Source of the DNA: Cohnella fermenti
GTDB taxonomy: Bacteria > Bacillota > Bacilli > Paenibacillales > Paenibacillaceae
Assembly (NCBI RefSeq): GCF_004801405.1
Contig: NZ_SSOB01000052.1
Span: 1 to 60,982, forward strand
Direction: 5' to 3'
DNA: 60,982 bases
The position numbers and the translations under genes are program-made. The first letter of the stretch is position 1. Every line of letters begins with the position of its first letter. Under the pieces are notes generated by a model, which was not told where the DNA came from, did no database searches, and saw only the letters and a list, made by a program, of their open reading frames with translations. Positions 1 to 9,023 of the stretch are shown in pieces.

Positions 1-124
1 GGTTTGCCTCCGGCTTCCTTCAGATTCGGCCTCGCGACCGACACCCTTGCCTTCAGCTAACAGTTCCTACTGCCAAGCCTGTAGCGGACTTGCACCGCCT
101 AGTTACCGCCCATGCCGGGCGCAC
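1..124 (-). mobile_element. Group II intron 5' end, class C-like (partial)
   Basis: Read on the minus strand, the intron begins GTGCGCCCGGCATGGG at position 124 and runs off the left edge of the window. The first 124 bases match what I remember of domain I of Oceanobacillus-type class C group II introns: the GTGYGCCC boundary, the GGTGCAAGTCC segment, the AAGGGTGTC segment and the GAATCTGAAGGAAGC segment near the edge. The reverse transcriptase lies outside the window. The insertion point is just past a long hairpin (131-172), the usual target of class C introns. Orientation and 5' boundary are clear; whether the intron is intact cannot be seen. Confidence 0.82.
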
Positions 125-130
125 TTATAG

Positions 131-172
131 AAGTAAAGCCGGGCCGTGTAATAACACAGCGCCGGCTTACTT
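131..172 (-). terminator. Terminator-like hairpin, target of the group II intron
   Basis: An imperfect inverted repeat (AAGTAAAGCCGGGCCGTG / CACAGCGCCGGCTTACTT, loop TAATAA) lies 70 bp past the stop of the last gene of cluster 1. It can end that minus-strand operon. The T tract after the stem is weak, and the intron starts 7 bases after the stem, so the normal tail may have been displaced by the insertion. Confidence 0.6.
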
Positions 173-241
173 TGCTTGCTTTGATTTTCGGGGCTCCCTT
201 TCGAGGAAACTTCCGACATTTTCACGTTGCCCTTTTCCAGG

Positions 242-1045
242 CTAAGATTTTGCCGTCAAGTATTGCCGCCACGCCTCGATGACCGAGTCTCCGTTCAGCG
301 CAAGCCGATTCGGCGTCAGGAAGGCTTCCGGTATGCGGTCATGCAGCTTGCGGAGCAGATCCCCCTCCTTCAGACGCATCTCCAGCCGTATCGGCCCTTC
401 GATGCACAGCGGGCGAATATGCTTAACCGCTTGCACGCAAGCCATCGCGCCTGCCCGCAGCAGCTCCGCCGTTCTACTAGGCGGGTAACAGGCGGCCCCT
501 TCGCCGGAGAGCGACAGCTTGGTCACGGCCGTGACTACGTTCGGCACGAGCCGTTCGGCTTCGGCAGCTCCCTCGGAATCCGCTGTGACCATGACCAGAG
601 GCACGCCGGACTCGCCGGCCATCAGCGCCTCCAGCCCAATCTCCCCGACCTCCAGCCCGTTCACATCCATATGCGTGATATCGTGCTCGTAGCTATGGGC
701 GAGCAGCGCATCCGGCATTCCCGCCTTGGCGTGCAGGCCGAGAAGAATCAGGCCGTCGAAGCTCTCGTCGACGAAGCTCCCGTTGTCGGGCGTATAATGC
801 GGCTTGCCGCAGATGGCCGTCACATTCGGTCCCAATGCCTCCAGATCGATATTCGTGCCGAAAAAATGAATATCGTAGAGTACAACCTCGTCCTCCGGCC
901 GCTGGAGCAGGCCGCCAAGCAAGGCGTGCAGATCATGCATCATCATCCGCTGTCCGAACGAATATTCCGACGCGCCGGGGATGACCTGATTCATGCGAAC
1001 AACTCCGGTCACTCCCTCCATGTCGACCCGTACCATCCATTTCAT
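242..1045 (-). CDS. M55-family D-aminopeptidase (DppA-like)
   Basis: A 267-residue metallopeptidase of the DppA family (MEROPS M55), whose members remove N-terminal D- or L-amino acids from short peptides using two zinc ions. The ligands known from DppA fall at the expected places: D8 and E10 in VDMEG, H60 in LYDIHF, H105 in GLHAKAG and E135 in NGLEVGEIGL. A further histidine in LLAHS (H117) corresponds to the proposed catalytic residue. No signal peptide is seen, so it is cytoplasmic. It starts at ATG behind GGGAGGGGAG and overlaps the upstream gene by 4 bp (ATGA), so it is translationally coupled as the last gene of glycan cluster 1. Why a peptidase sits in a sugar operon is unclear; peptidoglycan-derived or glycopeptide substrates are a guess. 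Confidence 0.88.
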   Translation of the reverse strand: MKWMVRVDMEGVTGVVRMNQVIPGASEYSFGQRMMMHDLHALLGGLLQRPEDEVVLYDIHFFGTNIDLEALGPNVTAICGKPHYTPDNGSFVDESFDGLILLGLHAKAGMPDALLAHSYEHDITHMDVNGLEVGEIGLEALMAGESGVPLVMVTADSEGAAEAERLVPNVVTAVTKLSLSGEGAACYPPSRTAELLRAGAMACVQAVKHIRPLCIEGPIRLEMRLKEGDLLRKLHDRIPEAFLTPNRLALNGDSVIEAWRQYLTAKS

Positions 1046-2040
1046 ATCGGCTCCCCTCCCGGCTCCGCGATTATCGTTGTATCCGTCGCTTGGCTCCAGG
1101 CGTCGTCAAGCTTCTCGAGGAAGCGTTCCACACTATCCCGCTCCGTTCGATCGGTATACGGCCGCATCTCCAGCGTCACCGTAGGAAGCTGCGTCCGATC
1201 CTCCGAGCAATGCCCCGCATCTTGCCCTGTATCTGCCCCCGGCCCGTCCTTCAAGTAGCCGACTTCGAGCAGCCCGCGCAGGAACCGGCTCGCCTCCGGA
1301 ACGTCGTTCTCTCCCTGCGGATCGCCCCATGGCGGATGATTGTCGCCATACAGCGGATGCGCCGGATCGCGCATGATGCAACTGCCAAGATGCACATGCC
1401 CGATATAGGGCGCCGCCGCCCGCAGCGCTTCGCCGAAGGTCTCCCCCTGGAGCGGCACATGCCCCATGTCGATCAGCAGTCCGATGTTGGCCAGGCCTAA
1501 TCTGCGCACCCGCTCCACGACGTCGGCCGCCTCGTGTGTCGGACCGATCAGCAGATTTTTGCCGATGGACGAATCGAACGGCTCGATCATCAGTGTCAGC
1601 TCTGGATGCCGACCGCACAGCTCCGCCACATAACGGACGAACAGCTCGGTCTGACGATCCCGTTGCGACGCCGGCGCGTTCGGACCGCTCGCGATAACGG
1701 CCTTCCGGGCGCCAAGCGTCTTCGCCCGTTGCAGATGACTCTGCATCTCTGCAAGCGCCGCCTCCCGCTCCGCCTCGACCGGACTATGCGGATTGCGCCC
1801 GAGCGCATTCATCAGCGGACAATTGTAGATCGGCTCCTTGCCGCTAGTCTCTACGAGCCGCCGCTGACGCTCCAGCGCCGCTCCATCCTCCCAGCTCATC
1901 ATATCGACAAGCTCGAACTCGGTGTATCCCAGCACCTCCGGCAGCGTCGCTCGATGCGCCTCCGCATTCGCGAGCGACGCAGGGAAGAGCAGGTGATGAT
2001 TAATGCCCAGTCGAAACGAATGGCGCCAAGCCTGGCTCAT
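1042..2040 (-). CDS. Sugar phosphate isomerase/epimerase-like TIM barrel
   Basis: A 332-residue protein of the xylose-isomerase-like TIM barrel superfamily (AP endonuclease 2 fold). Signature strands are visible: MIEPFD (metal-ligand Glu), LLIDMGHVP (Asp and His), GHVHLGSC (His) and VTLEMRP (C-terminal Glu). Family members isomerise or epimerise free or phosphorylated sugars or inositols with a divalent metal. It is cytoplasmic and sits between the second BNR protein and the M55 peptidase, overlapping each by 4 bp, so it likely processes the monosaccharide released from the imported oligosaccharide. The exact substrate cannot be read from the sequence. ATG start behind GGGGAGGCG. Confidence 0.8.
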   Translation of the reverse strand: MSQAWRHSFRLGINHHLLFPASLANAEAHRATLPEVLGYTEFELVDMMSWEDGAALERQRRLVETSGKEPIYNCPLMNALGRNPHSPVEAEREAALAEMQSHLQRAKTLGARKAVIASGPNAPASQRDRQTELFVRYVAELCGRHPELTLMIEPFDSSIGKNLLIGPTHEAADVVERVRRLGLANIGLLIDMGHVPLQGETFGEALRAAAPYIGHVHLGSCIMRDPAHPLYGDNHPPWGDPQGENDVPEASRFLRGLLEVGYLKDGPGADTGQDAGHCSEDRTQLPTVTLEMRPYTDRTERDSVERFLEKLDDAWSQATDTTIIAEPGGEPI

Positions 2041-3836
2041 CGTATCGCCTCCCCGGCCGCCGCCGCGAATACGGACACCTCGGCGCGGTAATTGCCTATT
2101 GCCTCCGTCGTGGTCAGATAACGGTCGTACAGGCGCAACTGCGCGATCCGGAGCTGCCAGGGCGTGCCTAAACGAAGCTGTGCCGAACTGCGAAGCTCAC
2201 TCATGGATGCGGGCAGTCGTCCCCATCCGAACTGCCGCGCCGTCCCCCCGTCGAGAAGCTGCCCGTCGACGATAAACACAATAACTCGTGGACCGGCATC
2301 CACGTTGACGACGAGATGATGCATCCCGGGCGCGTCGAGCGCCCCCGGATCGCTGCTCCAGCTCGTCTCGCAGCGTCCGTCGTTCATGCGAAGACGAACC
2401 GTGCGATCCGCCTCCCATGTCAGGACGACTCCGCTCCCGCCCGGATCGCGCGTATCCGCGATCGGCGTCGTCAACAACTCGGGCTCGGCGGACGCATCGG
2501 GAACGTCCAGCCATAGATCGAGCGCGAAGCCCTCGCCGCGACCGAGCGGCAGCCGCTGCGGCCAGTCATGTCCGCTGACGTCCCCCTCCGTCGTCCGTAC
2601 CGACAGCTTGGCCCCCCGTTCCGCTACCTCGCACCGCTCGTGTTGGCTCCATACCGCTTCAAGCAGCCCGTTATCCACTTGATGCACGCGCGCGATCGTT
2701 TTCTGTGTTTCCGTGATGAAGTACCGTCCGTCGTCCTCGATAAAGTCCGGATAACTGATCCGTGTATCGAGATCGTCGTCGTACAGCACGATCTCCGGCT
2801 GCGACCAGACGATGTGGCCGTCCCGCTCCACGCCGCCGCAAATCCAGGCCGGGTTGCGATTCTTGTATGCCTCGACCGGATTGTCGAGCCAACTCCGCCC
2901 ATGATTGTGGAACCACATGAGATAATGACCGTTGCTGAATCGGCGGACGAAGTTCGCCGCCCGCGGATGCTTGATCGCTCTCCCTCCCGGCGTATACCGG
3001 GCATAGTCCTGCTCCGTCCACGTATGGCCGCCATCACGACTGTACGCCGCCCCGTTATGGCCTTCGATCGTGCGAAACGTGCAATACAGCGAGCCGTCGC
3101 CCATGCCCACGCAGTTATGCTCGTCGGCGATCGGTCCGAGCGGGGCCCGGATGCCGCGATCCCCGTCCGGCAACGTCTCCCACTTGATCCGCTCCGGGTC
3201 GGACTCGTGCAGAAGGTTGTTGCTCTTGAGGAAGACACCCTCCGAGCTTGTCATGAACCCGACGCCGAAGCCGCCGACCTTCGCCAGACCGATGTAGACG
3301 TCGTTCTCGTGTATGCAAGGCTTGCCGACACCCCAGAAAAACTGGACGCTGCCCCGATACGGATTGCGGCGGTCGATCTCCATCCCGCGAATCGGAACGA
3401 CGTACCGGCGATCCGACCAGCTCCGGCCGTGATCGTCGGAATATTTGAAAGCCATCTGTCCAAGCGTATCCACCCGCCGGATCTGTTGCCCTCCGTCATC
3501 GAGCACCGTCCGCTGATTGTCGCCGTTGTACGTGTAGAAGGCATAGATTCTCCCGCTCGGCACGACAAGCGGCATGACCCAGGAGGATTCGGGGCCGTCC
3601 GCCGGCTCGATATCGGTCAGCGGCGTCCAGGATTTGCCCTGGTCGCGGCTTATGGTGGACACCGCATGCTGCCCCGGCTCCCCCTCCACGCCCTTTCCCG
3701 TCGTCAGCACGCACAGCCAACTGCCGTCCTTCGTTACGACCACGTATGGCTGATCGCAATAAAATTCCTTCGGAATCTCCGATCCGAGCGGCAGCCAGCG
3801 CTTATCCGTCTCTCTCTCCGATACCGATGCTTCCAT
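2037..3836 (-). CDS. BNR/sialidase-fold protein with C-terminal LamG-like domain
   Basis: About 599 residues. The N-terminal 420 residues form a BNR/Asp-box six-bladed propeller, with sialidase-like elements such as SRDQGKSW, SDDHGRSW and SRDGGHTW. The last 180 residues look like a concanavalin/LamG fold, ending in the phrase IAQLRLYDRYLTTTEA. No signal peptide is visible, which is unusual for a secreted sialidase, so an intracellular exo-glycosidase or lyase acting on imported oligosaccharides is possible. I prefer ATG at 3836 (AAGGAT 8 bases upstream) over GTG at 3842. It overlaps the isomerase gene by ATGA. Family assignment is good; true sialidase activity is not implied. Confidence 0.78.
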   Translation of the reverse strand: MEASVSERETDKRWLPLGSEIPKEFYCDQPYVVVTKDGSWLCVLTTGKGVEGEPGQHAVSTISRDQGKSWTPLTDIEPADGPESSWVMPLVVPSGRIYAFYTYNGDNQRTVLDDGGQQIRRVDTLGQMAFKYSDDHGRSWSDRRYVVPIRGMEIDRRNPYRGSVQFFWGVGKPCIHENDVYIGLAKVGGFGVGFMTSSEGVFLKSNNLLHESDPERIKWETLPDGDRGIRAPLGPIADEHNCVGMGDGSLYCTFRTIEGHNGAAYSRDGGHTWTEQDYARYTPGGRAIKHPRAANFVRRFSNGHYLMWFHNHGRSWLDNPVEAYKNRNPAWICGGVERDGHIVWSQPEIVLYDDDLDTRISYPDFIEDDGRYFITETQKTIARVHQVDNGLLEAVWSQHERCEVAERGAKLSVRTTEGDVSGHDWPQRLPLGRGEGFALDLWLDVPDASAEPELLTTPIADTRDPGGSGVVLTWEADRTVRLRMNDGRCETSWSSDPGALDAPGMHHLVVNVDAGPRVIVFIVDGQLLDGGTARQFGWGRLPASMSELRSSAQLRLGTPWQLRIAQLRLYDRYLTTTEAIGNYRAEVSVFAAAAGEAIR

Positions 3837-3867
3837 CTTCACCCATCCTTACCCGCTAATGTTGTTG

Positions 3868-6378
3868 TTACCTATCGGGCACCGTCGCCGTATCCAACTG
3901 GACAACGATGTCTGTACCGCCGGCTTCCAGCACCAGGGACACCGTCTTCGTCTCGCCGCCCGCCTCGACCGTCACCTCGTAATCGCCGAGGAAGCCTCTC
4001 GTCGTATAATCGCCGCAGGCGTCGGTCTCGCCATTCTCAGAGGTCCACCATTGATCGAAGACCAGATCCATAAAGGCCTCTCCGGACGGCTTGAGGCTCC
4101 AGTCTCTGCGGAAGATCGGGGCATTGTTGGCATAGTGCATGCCGTCCCAGAAGCCCCATATCAAGATACCGTCGACCTGCGGATGACTGAACATAATTGT
4201 CATATAATCGTGCAGATACTGCGCCTGCACCTCTTCATCCGTGATGTTGACATCGAATTCCGTACCCTTGATATGCGGCACGACGTCTGCGAATTGCTCG
4301 AGCACCTCATACAGCTCTTCCGGCGGGAGCAGATTTTCCTTGTAATGCCCTTGCAAGCCGATACCGTCGATGGGCGCTCCCTCGTCTGCCAGATCCTCCA
4401 GCAGTTGAACGAGGGTGCTGCGCTTCTCGTCCCAATAGTGGTAGTTCACCGGCTCTTCCCCGATGTCGTACTCGTTCACGTACATCAGCGCGTCCGGATC
4501 GGCGGCGCGCGCCGCCTTCACCCATTCGGCCATCTCCGGCATGCCCAGAATATCGGTCAGCGCATGGTGATCGAGCGGTTCGTTGATGACGTCCCATTCG
4601 TCCACGCGACCCGCGAACGTCCCCGCCATTGCGGTTACGTAATCGCGCACGGTCTGGCGCAGCGTCTCCGGCGCCGTCTTCGCCGCTTCGAAGGAAGGGG
4701 GCGACCAATTCCATTCTTGCCAGATCAGATTGTGGCCGCGCAATGCGAACCCTTCGCCCTCCAGCCAATCTAACGCGTCGTCCACCTGCTCCGCCTTGCC
4801 CGGCAGATTGTAGCGATGCCCCTTCATGTTGTTCTCGATGACGGCGCTGTTGAATAACTGCTCGACATAATATTGATAGTTCGCGAGATCGGCAGCCGAT
4901 GAGGGATTGCTCAGAAAATCGTCGTTCACCGACGTGCCGAAAGAGAACGCGTGCCGCTTCATCTCCACGTCAACCGACGCGTTCGGATACGGATCGCCGT
5001 TCGCGTCCAGTACCGTCACCTGCAGGTCGCCCTTCCGGTATTGCTCGATGCGTGCGGCGGCGTCCGCCCGCCAGTCCGCATCCGGCTCCGCCCCTTCGTA
5101 CGGCGGCACCGACTTGTCTGCGAACACATCGTACTGGACGAATTGCTCCGGCTTGTATTGCTGATGGTAGTTGACGACCTGCACACCGCCGATCTGGATC
5201 GTCTGCGGCTCGAAGCCCAGACGGAAGATGACGTTCGCCTCGCCGGGAGCATAGTCGCCCAGGGATCGCGCGGAGAACTGGATCAATTGCCAATCCGGCT
5301 TGACACGCACGCCCTCCATTAACGACTTGGTGTACGGCGTGCCGTTCTTCTCCAGCAGCGCCTGCGTCTGCGCGCCGTCGCCGGACAAGCTTCTGACGTA
5401 GAAACGATAGACAATCGTATCCCCCGCCCCGATCGAACCCGAATTAACCGCCTGGAGCTGCAGATCGAACGTCGTCGGCGGTTCGGTGTACGTCTGCGCC
5501 TGCAGCGCAGTCGAGAACGGCATGCCGTAGACCGCCTCCAGCGCGCTGTCGCCATCCTCCGAAGCGTCGCCCATCAGGACAAACGGGCTCATATCGTCCG
5601 GAGCGACCACGTCCGCCCCGCCGGTCGGGAGGGCATCCGTCGGCTCATAGACCGGCAGCGGCTCCGGCTCCGGCAGCAGGCCGTCGTAGATCGTCAGGTC
5701 GTCGATATAGGCTGTACTATCGGCTGCCGTAGCGTCGAACCAGAACGTAAGCTGCGTCAGGAACGACTTCGCCTCGTTGCGGAACGACATGCCGTCCAGC
5801 GCCAGTTGATGATCGATGTACAGATCGTATGTCTTGTTCGCCGGATCGATCTGCAGTTGAATGGCATACCAGGCTCCCTTGACGAGCGACAGATCATCCA
5901 GCGGATTCGTCGTCAGCATGCTGCCGATCGGCACCTTGACGCTGCCGGGATACGCATAGCTGAGCTCGTAACCCAGCGCGTAAGGGAAAGCCGCCGTATT
6001 ATCGGCGTCGAACCACAGCTCCCGCGCGGAGCCTGCGTCGAGCATATAATCGTACGCAACCGTGAACGGCAGCGAGCGGCTCGGCATATCCTTGCGGAAT
6101 TCCGTGAAGTTCGACGAAGCGCCGTTCTTCACCAGCTTAAGCGCCTTCTCTCCGGGAAAGCCGATCTTGTCCGCGATCTCCGCGTAGCCGTCGGCTGCCG
6201 CCGGCAGACTCCAGCCGCTCGGCGCGGCGCCGAGCGTTCCGGCTTCGAAGTCCTCCTCCACGACAGCCGTCGGCAGCGGATCGGCCGACGCGAATCGCGG
6301 CGCGCCGCCCATAAGCGGCGGCAACAACAGGAGTACGGCCGACAAGCCCGTCAGCCAGCTGCGAATCGATCTCCTCAA
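3868..6378 (-). CDS. Secreted multidomain GH10 glycoside hydrolase (xylanase-like)
   Basis: 836 residues with a signal peptide (RRSIRSW then a hydrophobic stretch to about residue 31). Domains: LamG-like beta-sandwich about 36-232, CBM-like sandwich about 256-405, GH10 barrel about 450-775, small C-terminal beta-sandwich 780-836. GH10 hallmarks: acid/base E600 in WDVINEP, nucleophile E707 in KGTEFDVN, LRGHNLIWQ at 546-554 and GILIWGFWDG near the end. GH10 enzymes cleave beta-1,4-xylan internally with retention. Odd point: the usual ENxMKW motif reads ENNMKGHR (516-523), so the substrate may not be plain xylan. Starts at TTG behind GGAGG, just downstream of the binding-protein gene, so it feeds the importer. 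Confidence 0.88.
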   Translation of the reverse strand: MRRSIRSWLTGLSAVLLLLPPLMGGAPRFASADPLPTAVVEEDFEAGTLGAAPSGWSLPAAADGYAEIADKIGFPGEKALKLVKNGASSNFTEFRKDMPSRSLPFTVAYDYMLDAGSARELWFDADNTAAFPYALGYELSYAYPGSVKVPIGSMLTTNPLDDLSLVKGAWYAIQLQIDPANKTYDLYIDHQLALDGMSFRNEAKSFLTQLTFWFDATAADSTAYIDDLTIYDGLLPEPEPLPVYEPTDALPTGGADVVAPDDMSPFVLMGDASEDGDSALEAVYGMPFSTALQAQTYTEPPTTFDLQLQAVNSGSIGAGDTIVYRFYVRSLSGDGAQTQALLEKNGTPYTKSLMEGVRVKPDWQLIQFSARSLGDYAPGEANVIFRLGFEPQTIQIGGVQVVNYHQQYKPEQFVQYDVFADKSVPPYEGAEPDADWRADAAARIEQYRKGDLQVTVLDANGDPYPNASVDVEMKRHAFSFGTSVNDDFLSNPSSAADLANYQYYVEQLFNSAVIENNMKGHRYNLPGKAEQVDDALDWLEGEGFALRGHNLIWQEWNWSPPSFEAAKTAPETLRQTVRDYVTAMAGTFAGRVDEWDVINEPLDHHALTDILGMPEMAEWVKAARAADPDALMYVNEYDIGEEPVNYHYWDEKRSTLVQLLEDLADEGAPIDGIGLQGHYKENLLPPEELYEVLEQFADVVPHIKGTEFDVNITDEEVQAQYLHDYMTIMFSHPQVDGILIWGFWDGMHYANNAPIFRRDWSLKPSGEAFMDLVFDQWWTSENGETDACGDYTTRGFLGDYEVTVEAGGETKTVSLVLEAGGTDIVVQLDTATVPDR

Positions 6379-6424
6379 CGTTCATTCCTCCATTCATTCT
6401 CGCTTCCTTTACCGTTCTGACCGC

Positions 6425-7996
6425 TTACTTCTTCTGATAACGATAGGTCGGAGCCGATTTGTCCTCCTGCAGCTCATTCGCCTCGTCGATGACCTTCGTG
6501 CCGCCGGCAGCCTTCCATTTCTCCACCGTCTCCTCGAAGATCGCCATCGGATCGGCGTTTTTATCGACAATCATCTTGGTGTATCCTTCCTTCAAGATCG
6601 TGTCCAGCTGCGACCAGACCTCATTGCGATACGGAAATACGATGTTGGTGCGCAAATAATCGAAAGCGATGTTTTTCTCATAATTGTCGATTTTGCCCAG
6701 CATGTAGTTGGCGCTGTCGACCGAGACGAACTTCGTGAATTTCTCCGTATCGGAGAACAGCCATTCCGGCTGCAGCAGCTCCAGACCGGTTGTCGTATTG
6801 TAGTTGTTGTCCTTCTTGTCTTCGGCAAACGGAATCTTGACGCCGTTCTCTACGCTGTAGGTCTTGCCCTCTACCCCGTATTGAATATAATCGAAGCCAT
6901 CCGTCACCTGATATTCCAGGTAACGCAGCGCCGCTTCCGGATTCTGAGACTTGGCGGAGATCTGGTTCGTGCGCGAGACAGGCAGCGCCGGAAGGGCCAG
7001 CTTCCAGACCTGATCTCCGTTCGTGATCGGGTCCAGGATGACGGCCTTCATCGTCGTGCTCTCGACCATCTGGCGGAAGTCCCCGAGCGTACCGACCAGA
7101 ACGCCGGCAGTGCCGGCCTTGAACTTATCCAGTCCGAGCGTATTGCCGATCAACAGATCCGGGTCGATCAGCCCTTCCTGGCGCAGCGTGTTCAGATAAG
7201 CCAGCATCTCCGCCATCTCCGGCTGCACCTGTCCGAACACAAGCTTGTTCGGATCGCTAGACTCCGGATACCAGCCCGGATTGCCGCCGAACAACGTGAC
7301 GAACGGATAGATCGTGCTCAGGTTGTTGTCGCGGAACGCGAGCGGGATCGTATCCTTGGCGCCGTTGCCGTCCGGGTCCTTGTCGCGGAACGCGACGAGC
7401 ACGTCATACAGCTCGTCGAGCGTCTTCGGCTCGCTGAGGCCGAGCTTGTCGAGCCAGTCCTTGCGGATGAAGATGCCCGAGCCGCCCCGGTCGCGAAGCC
7501 AGGGCACGCCGTAGATCTTCCCGTCCGTCGGACTGCGCATCAGATCCCAGATCTCCTCGCTGAAGCTCTCCTTCAGCTTCGGAAACTTCTCCAGATAATC
7601 GTCCAGCGGGAGGAAGACACCTTGCGAGATCAGCGCATTGTGCTCCGAGTCTCCCGGGCTCATCGTCGCCACAATGTCAGGAATATCGCCGCCTGCCAGC
7701 TTCACGTTGAGCACCGTCTTGTAGTCTCCGCTCGGCGGCGTCTCATACTGGAGATTGATATTCAATTCGTCCTCGATGATCTTCTCCAGCCCGGAATCCG
7801 GAAAGTATACGTGGCTGGAGTAGAGCGGTTTGATCACTGATATGGTCGGACGTTCGGACGACGTCGCTGTCGCACCTGCGTTGGATGCGGTAGACGACGA
7901 GCCTTCGTCTCCGGAACCGCTGCAGCCCGTCACTAGCGCGGCCGCCATCACGATGCCGGTTGTTGCCCCCATGCCTTTTTTGATTCGGTTAATCAT
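6425..7996 (-). CDS. Sugar ABC transporter substrate-binding lipoprotein (LplA-like)
   Basis: About 523 residues, family 1 extracellular solute-binding protein of the long LplA/YtcQ type. An N-terminal hydrophobic stretch ends in the lipobox LVTGC (Cys25 from the start I prefer), followed by a Ser/Gly/Thr-rich linker typical of lipoproteins. It should capture oligosaccharides outside the membrane and deliver them to the two permeases encoded just upstream in the operon. ATG at 7996 is preferred: AAAGGAGG lies 11 bases upstream, while TTG at 8005 is only 2 bases from it. A 121-bp gap separates it from the permease gene and holds no other gene. Confidence 0.9.
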   Translation of the reverse strand: MINRIKKGMGATTGIVMAAALVTGCSGSGDEGSSSTASNAGATATSSERPTISVIKPLYSSHVYFPDSGLEKIIEDELNINLQYETPPSGDYKTVLNVKLAGGDIPDIVATMSPGDSEHNALISQGVFLPLDDYLEKFPKLKESFSEEIWDLMRSPTDGKIYGVPWLRDRGGSGIFIRKDWLDKLGLSEPKTLDELYDVLVAFRDKDPDGNGAKDTIPLAFRDNNLSTIYPFVTLFGGNPGWYPESSDPNKLVFGQVQPEMAEMLAYLNTLRQEGLIDPDLLIGNTLGLDKFKAGTAGVLVGTLGDFRQMVESTTMKAVILDPITNGDQVWKLALPALPVSRTNQISAKSQNPEAALRYLEYQVTDGFDYIQYGVEGKTYSVENGVKIPFAEDKKDNNYNTTTGLELLQPEWLFSDTEKFTKFVSVDSANYMLGKIDNYEKNIAFDYLRTNIVFPYRNEVWSQLDTILKEGYTKMIVDKNADPMAIFEETVEKWKAAGGTKVIDEANELQEDKSAPTYRYQKK

Positions 7997-8126
7997 GCCA
8001 ATCAAATCCTCCTTTGGTGAGTGGTTGATACGAGCCTAATGATAGCGGTATCACGAATAAGAGAATACAAGGCTCCTTTAACTTTTCCCCTTGTTATCGC
8101 AAGTTTGGATCGCACAGCGTGAGCGC

Positions 8127-8987
8127 TCAGCCCTTTACCGCTCCCATGACGATCCCTTTCACAAAATGCTTTTGAAGGAACGGATAGACGATCACGATCG
8201 GCACGGTCGCGAACACGATCGAAGCCGCCTGAACATTCGCCGGTTCAATGAGAATGTCCGACGTATTGGCGCCGACCAGCGAGTTCAGGTTGTTGTCGAA
8301 GACGATCGTCTTCAGCAGCACCTGCAGCGGCCACAGCCGATTGTCGGTAATGTAGAAGAGTCCTTTAAAAAATTCGTTCCAGTGGGCAACGCCGTAGAAG
8401 AGACCGATCGTCGCAATCGCGGGCAGCGAGATCGGGATAACAATACGGAAGATAAGCGCCAGATCGCTGCAGCCGTCGATCTTCGCCGCCTCCTCGATCT
8501 CCTCCGGAAGGTCCATGAAGAAATTGCGCATCAGAATCAAATTAAACGCATTGACAACGCCCGGCAGAATCATCGCCCACACGCTGTTCAGCAGTCCAAG
8601 ACTCTTCACGTTCAAGTAACCCGGAATGAGGCCCGCATTGAAGTTCATGACGACGATGACGAGAATCATGAAGAAGGACAGACCCGGCAGCGTTCGCTTG
8701 GATAACGCATATGCGCCGGTAATGGTGAACAGCAGGTTGAGCATCGTCCCGACGACCGTGATGAATACGGTAATGCCGAAGGCGCGAACCAAGGTCGGGG
8801 TGGCAAAGACGTATTGGTAGGCATCCCACGACAGCTGCCGCGGATACAGCATCAGATTGGAGCGATAGACGGCTTGCGGCTCGCTGAGGCTGACGGACAG
8901 CACGTGAAGCACGGGGACGATCGTAATGACACAGGCGATCGCCAGCAGCAAGTAGATCCCATAATCATAAGCATTTGTTTTCTGCAA
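8127..8987 (-). CDS. Carbohydrate ABC transporter permease (LplC/MalG type)
   Basis: 286 residues, six predicted membrane segments. The cytoplasmic EAA loop that docks the ATPase is visible as EEAAKIDGCSDLALIF, followed by RIVIPIS. The C-terminus YPFLQKHFVKGIVMGAVKG is typical of LplC-type permeases. It pairs with the neighbouring LplB-type permease to form the channel of an oligosaccharide importer. No ATPase gene is in the cluster, as usual for this family, which borrows a common MsmX-type ATPase. TTG start behind GAGGAGAG; 36 bp after the upstream permease. Confidence 0.9.
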   Translation of the reverse strand: MQKTNAYDYGIYLLLAIACVITIVPVLHVLSVSLSEPQAVYRSNLMLYPRQLSWDAYQYVFATPTLVRAFGITVFITVVGTMLNLLFTITGAYALSKRTLPGLSFFMILVIVVMNFNAGLIPGYLNVKSLGLLNSVWAMILPGVVNAFNLILMRNFFMDLPEEIEEAAKIDGCSDLALIFRIVIPISLPAIATIGLFYGVAHWNEFFKGLFYITDNRLWPLQVLLKTIVFDNNLNSLVGANTSDILIEPANVQAASIVFATVPIVIVYPFLQKHFVKGIVMGAVKG

Positions 8988-9023
8988 GGCTTGCTTCTCT
9001 CCTCTCTGGCCAATGTCGGCCGA

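Noticed and set aside
2568..4073. Long plus-strand open frame of about 500 codons opposite the BNR gene
   Set aside because: It lies antisense to a clearly conserved gene, is Arg/Pro/His-rich and has no ribosome binding site; high GC content makes such antisense frames common here.
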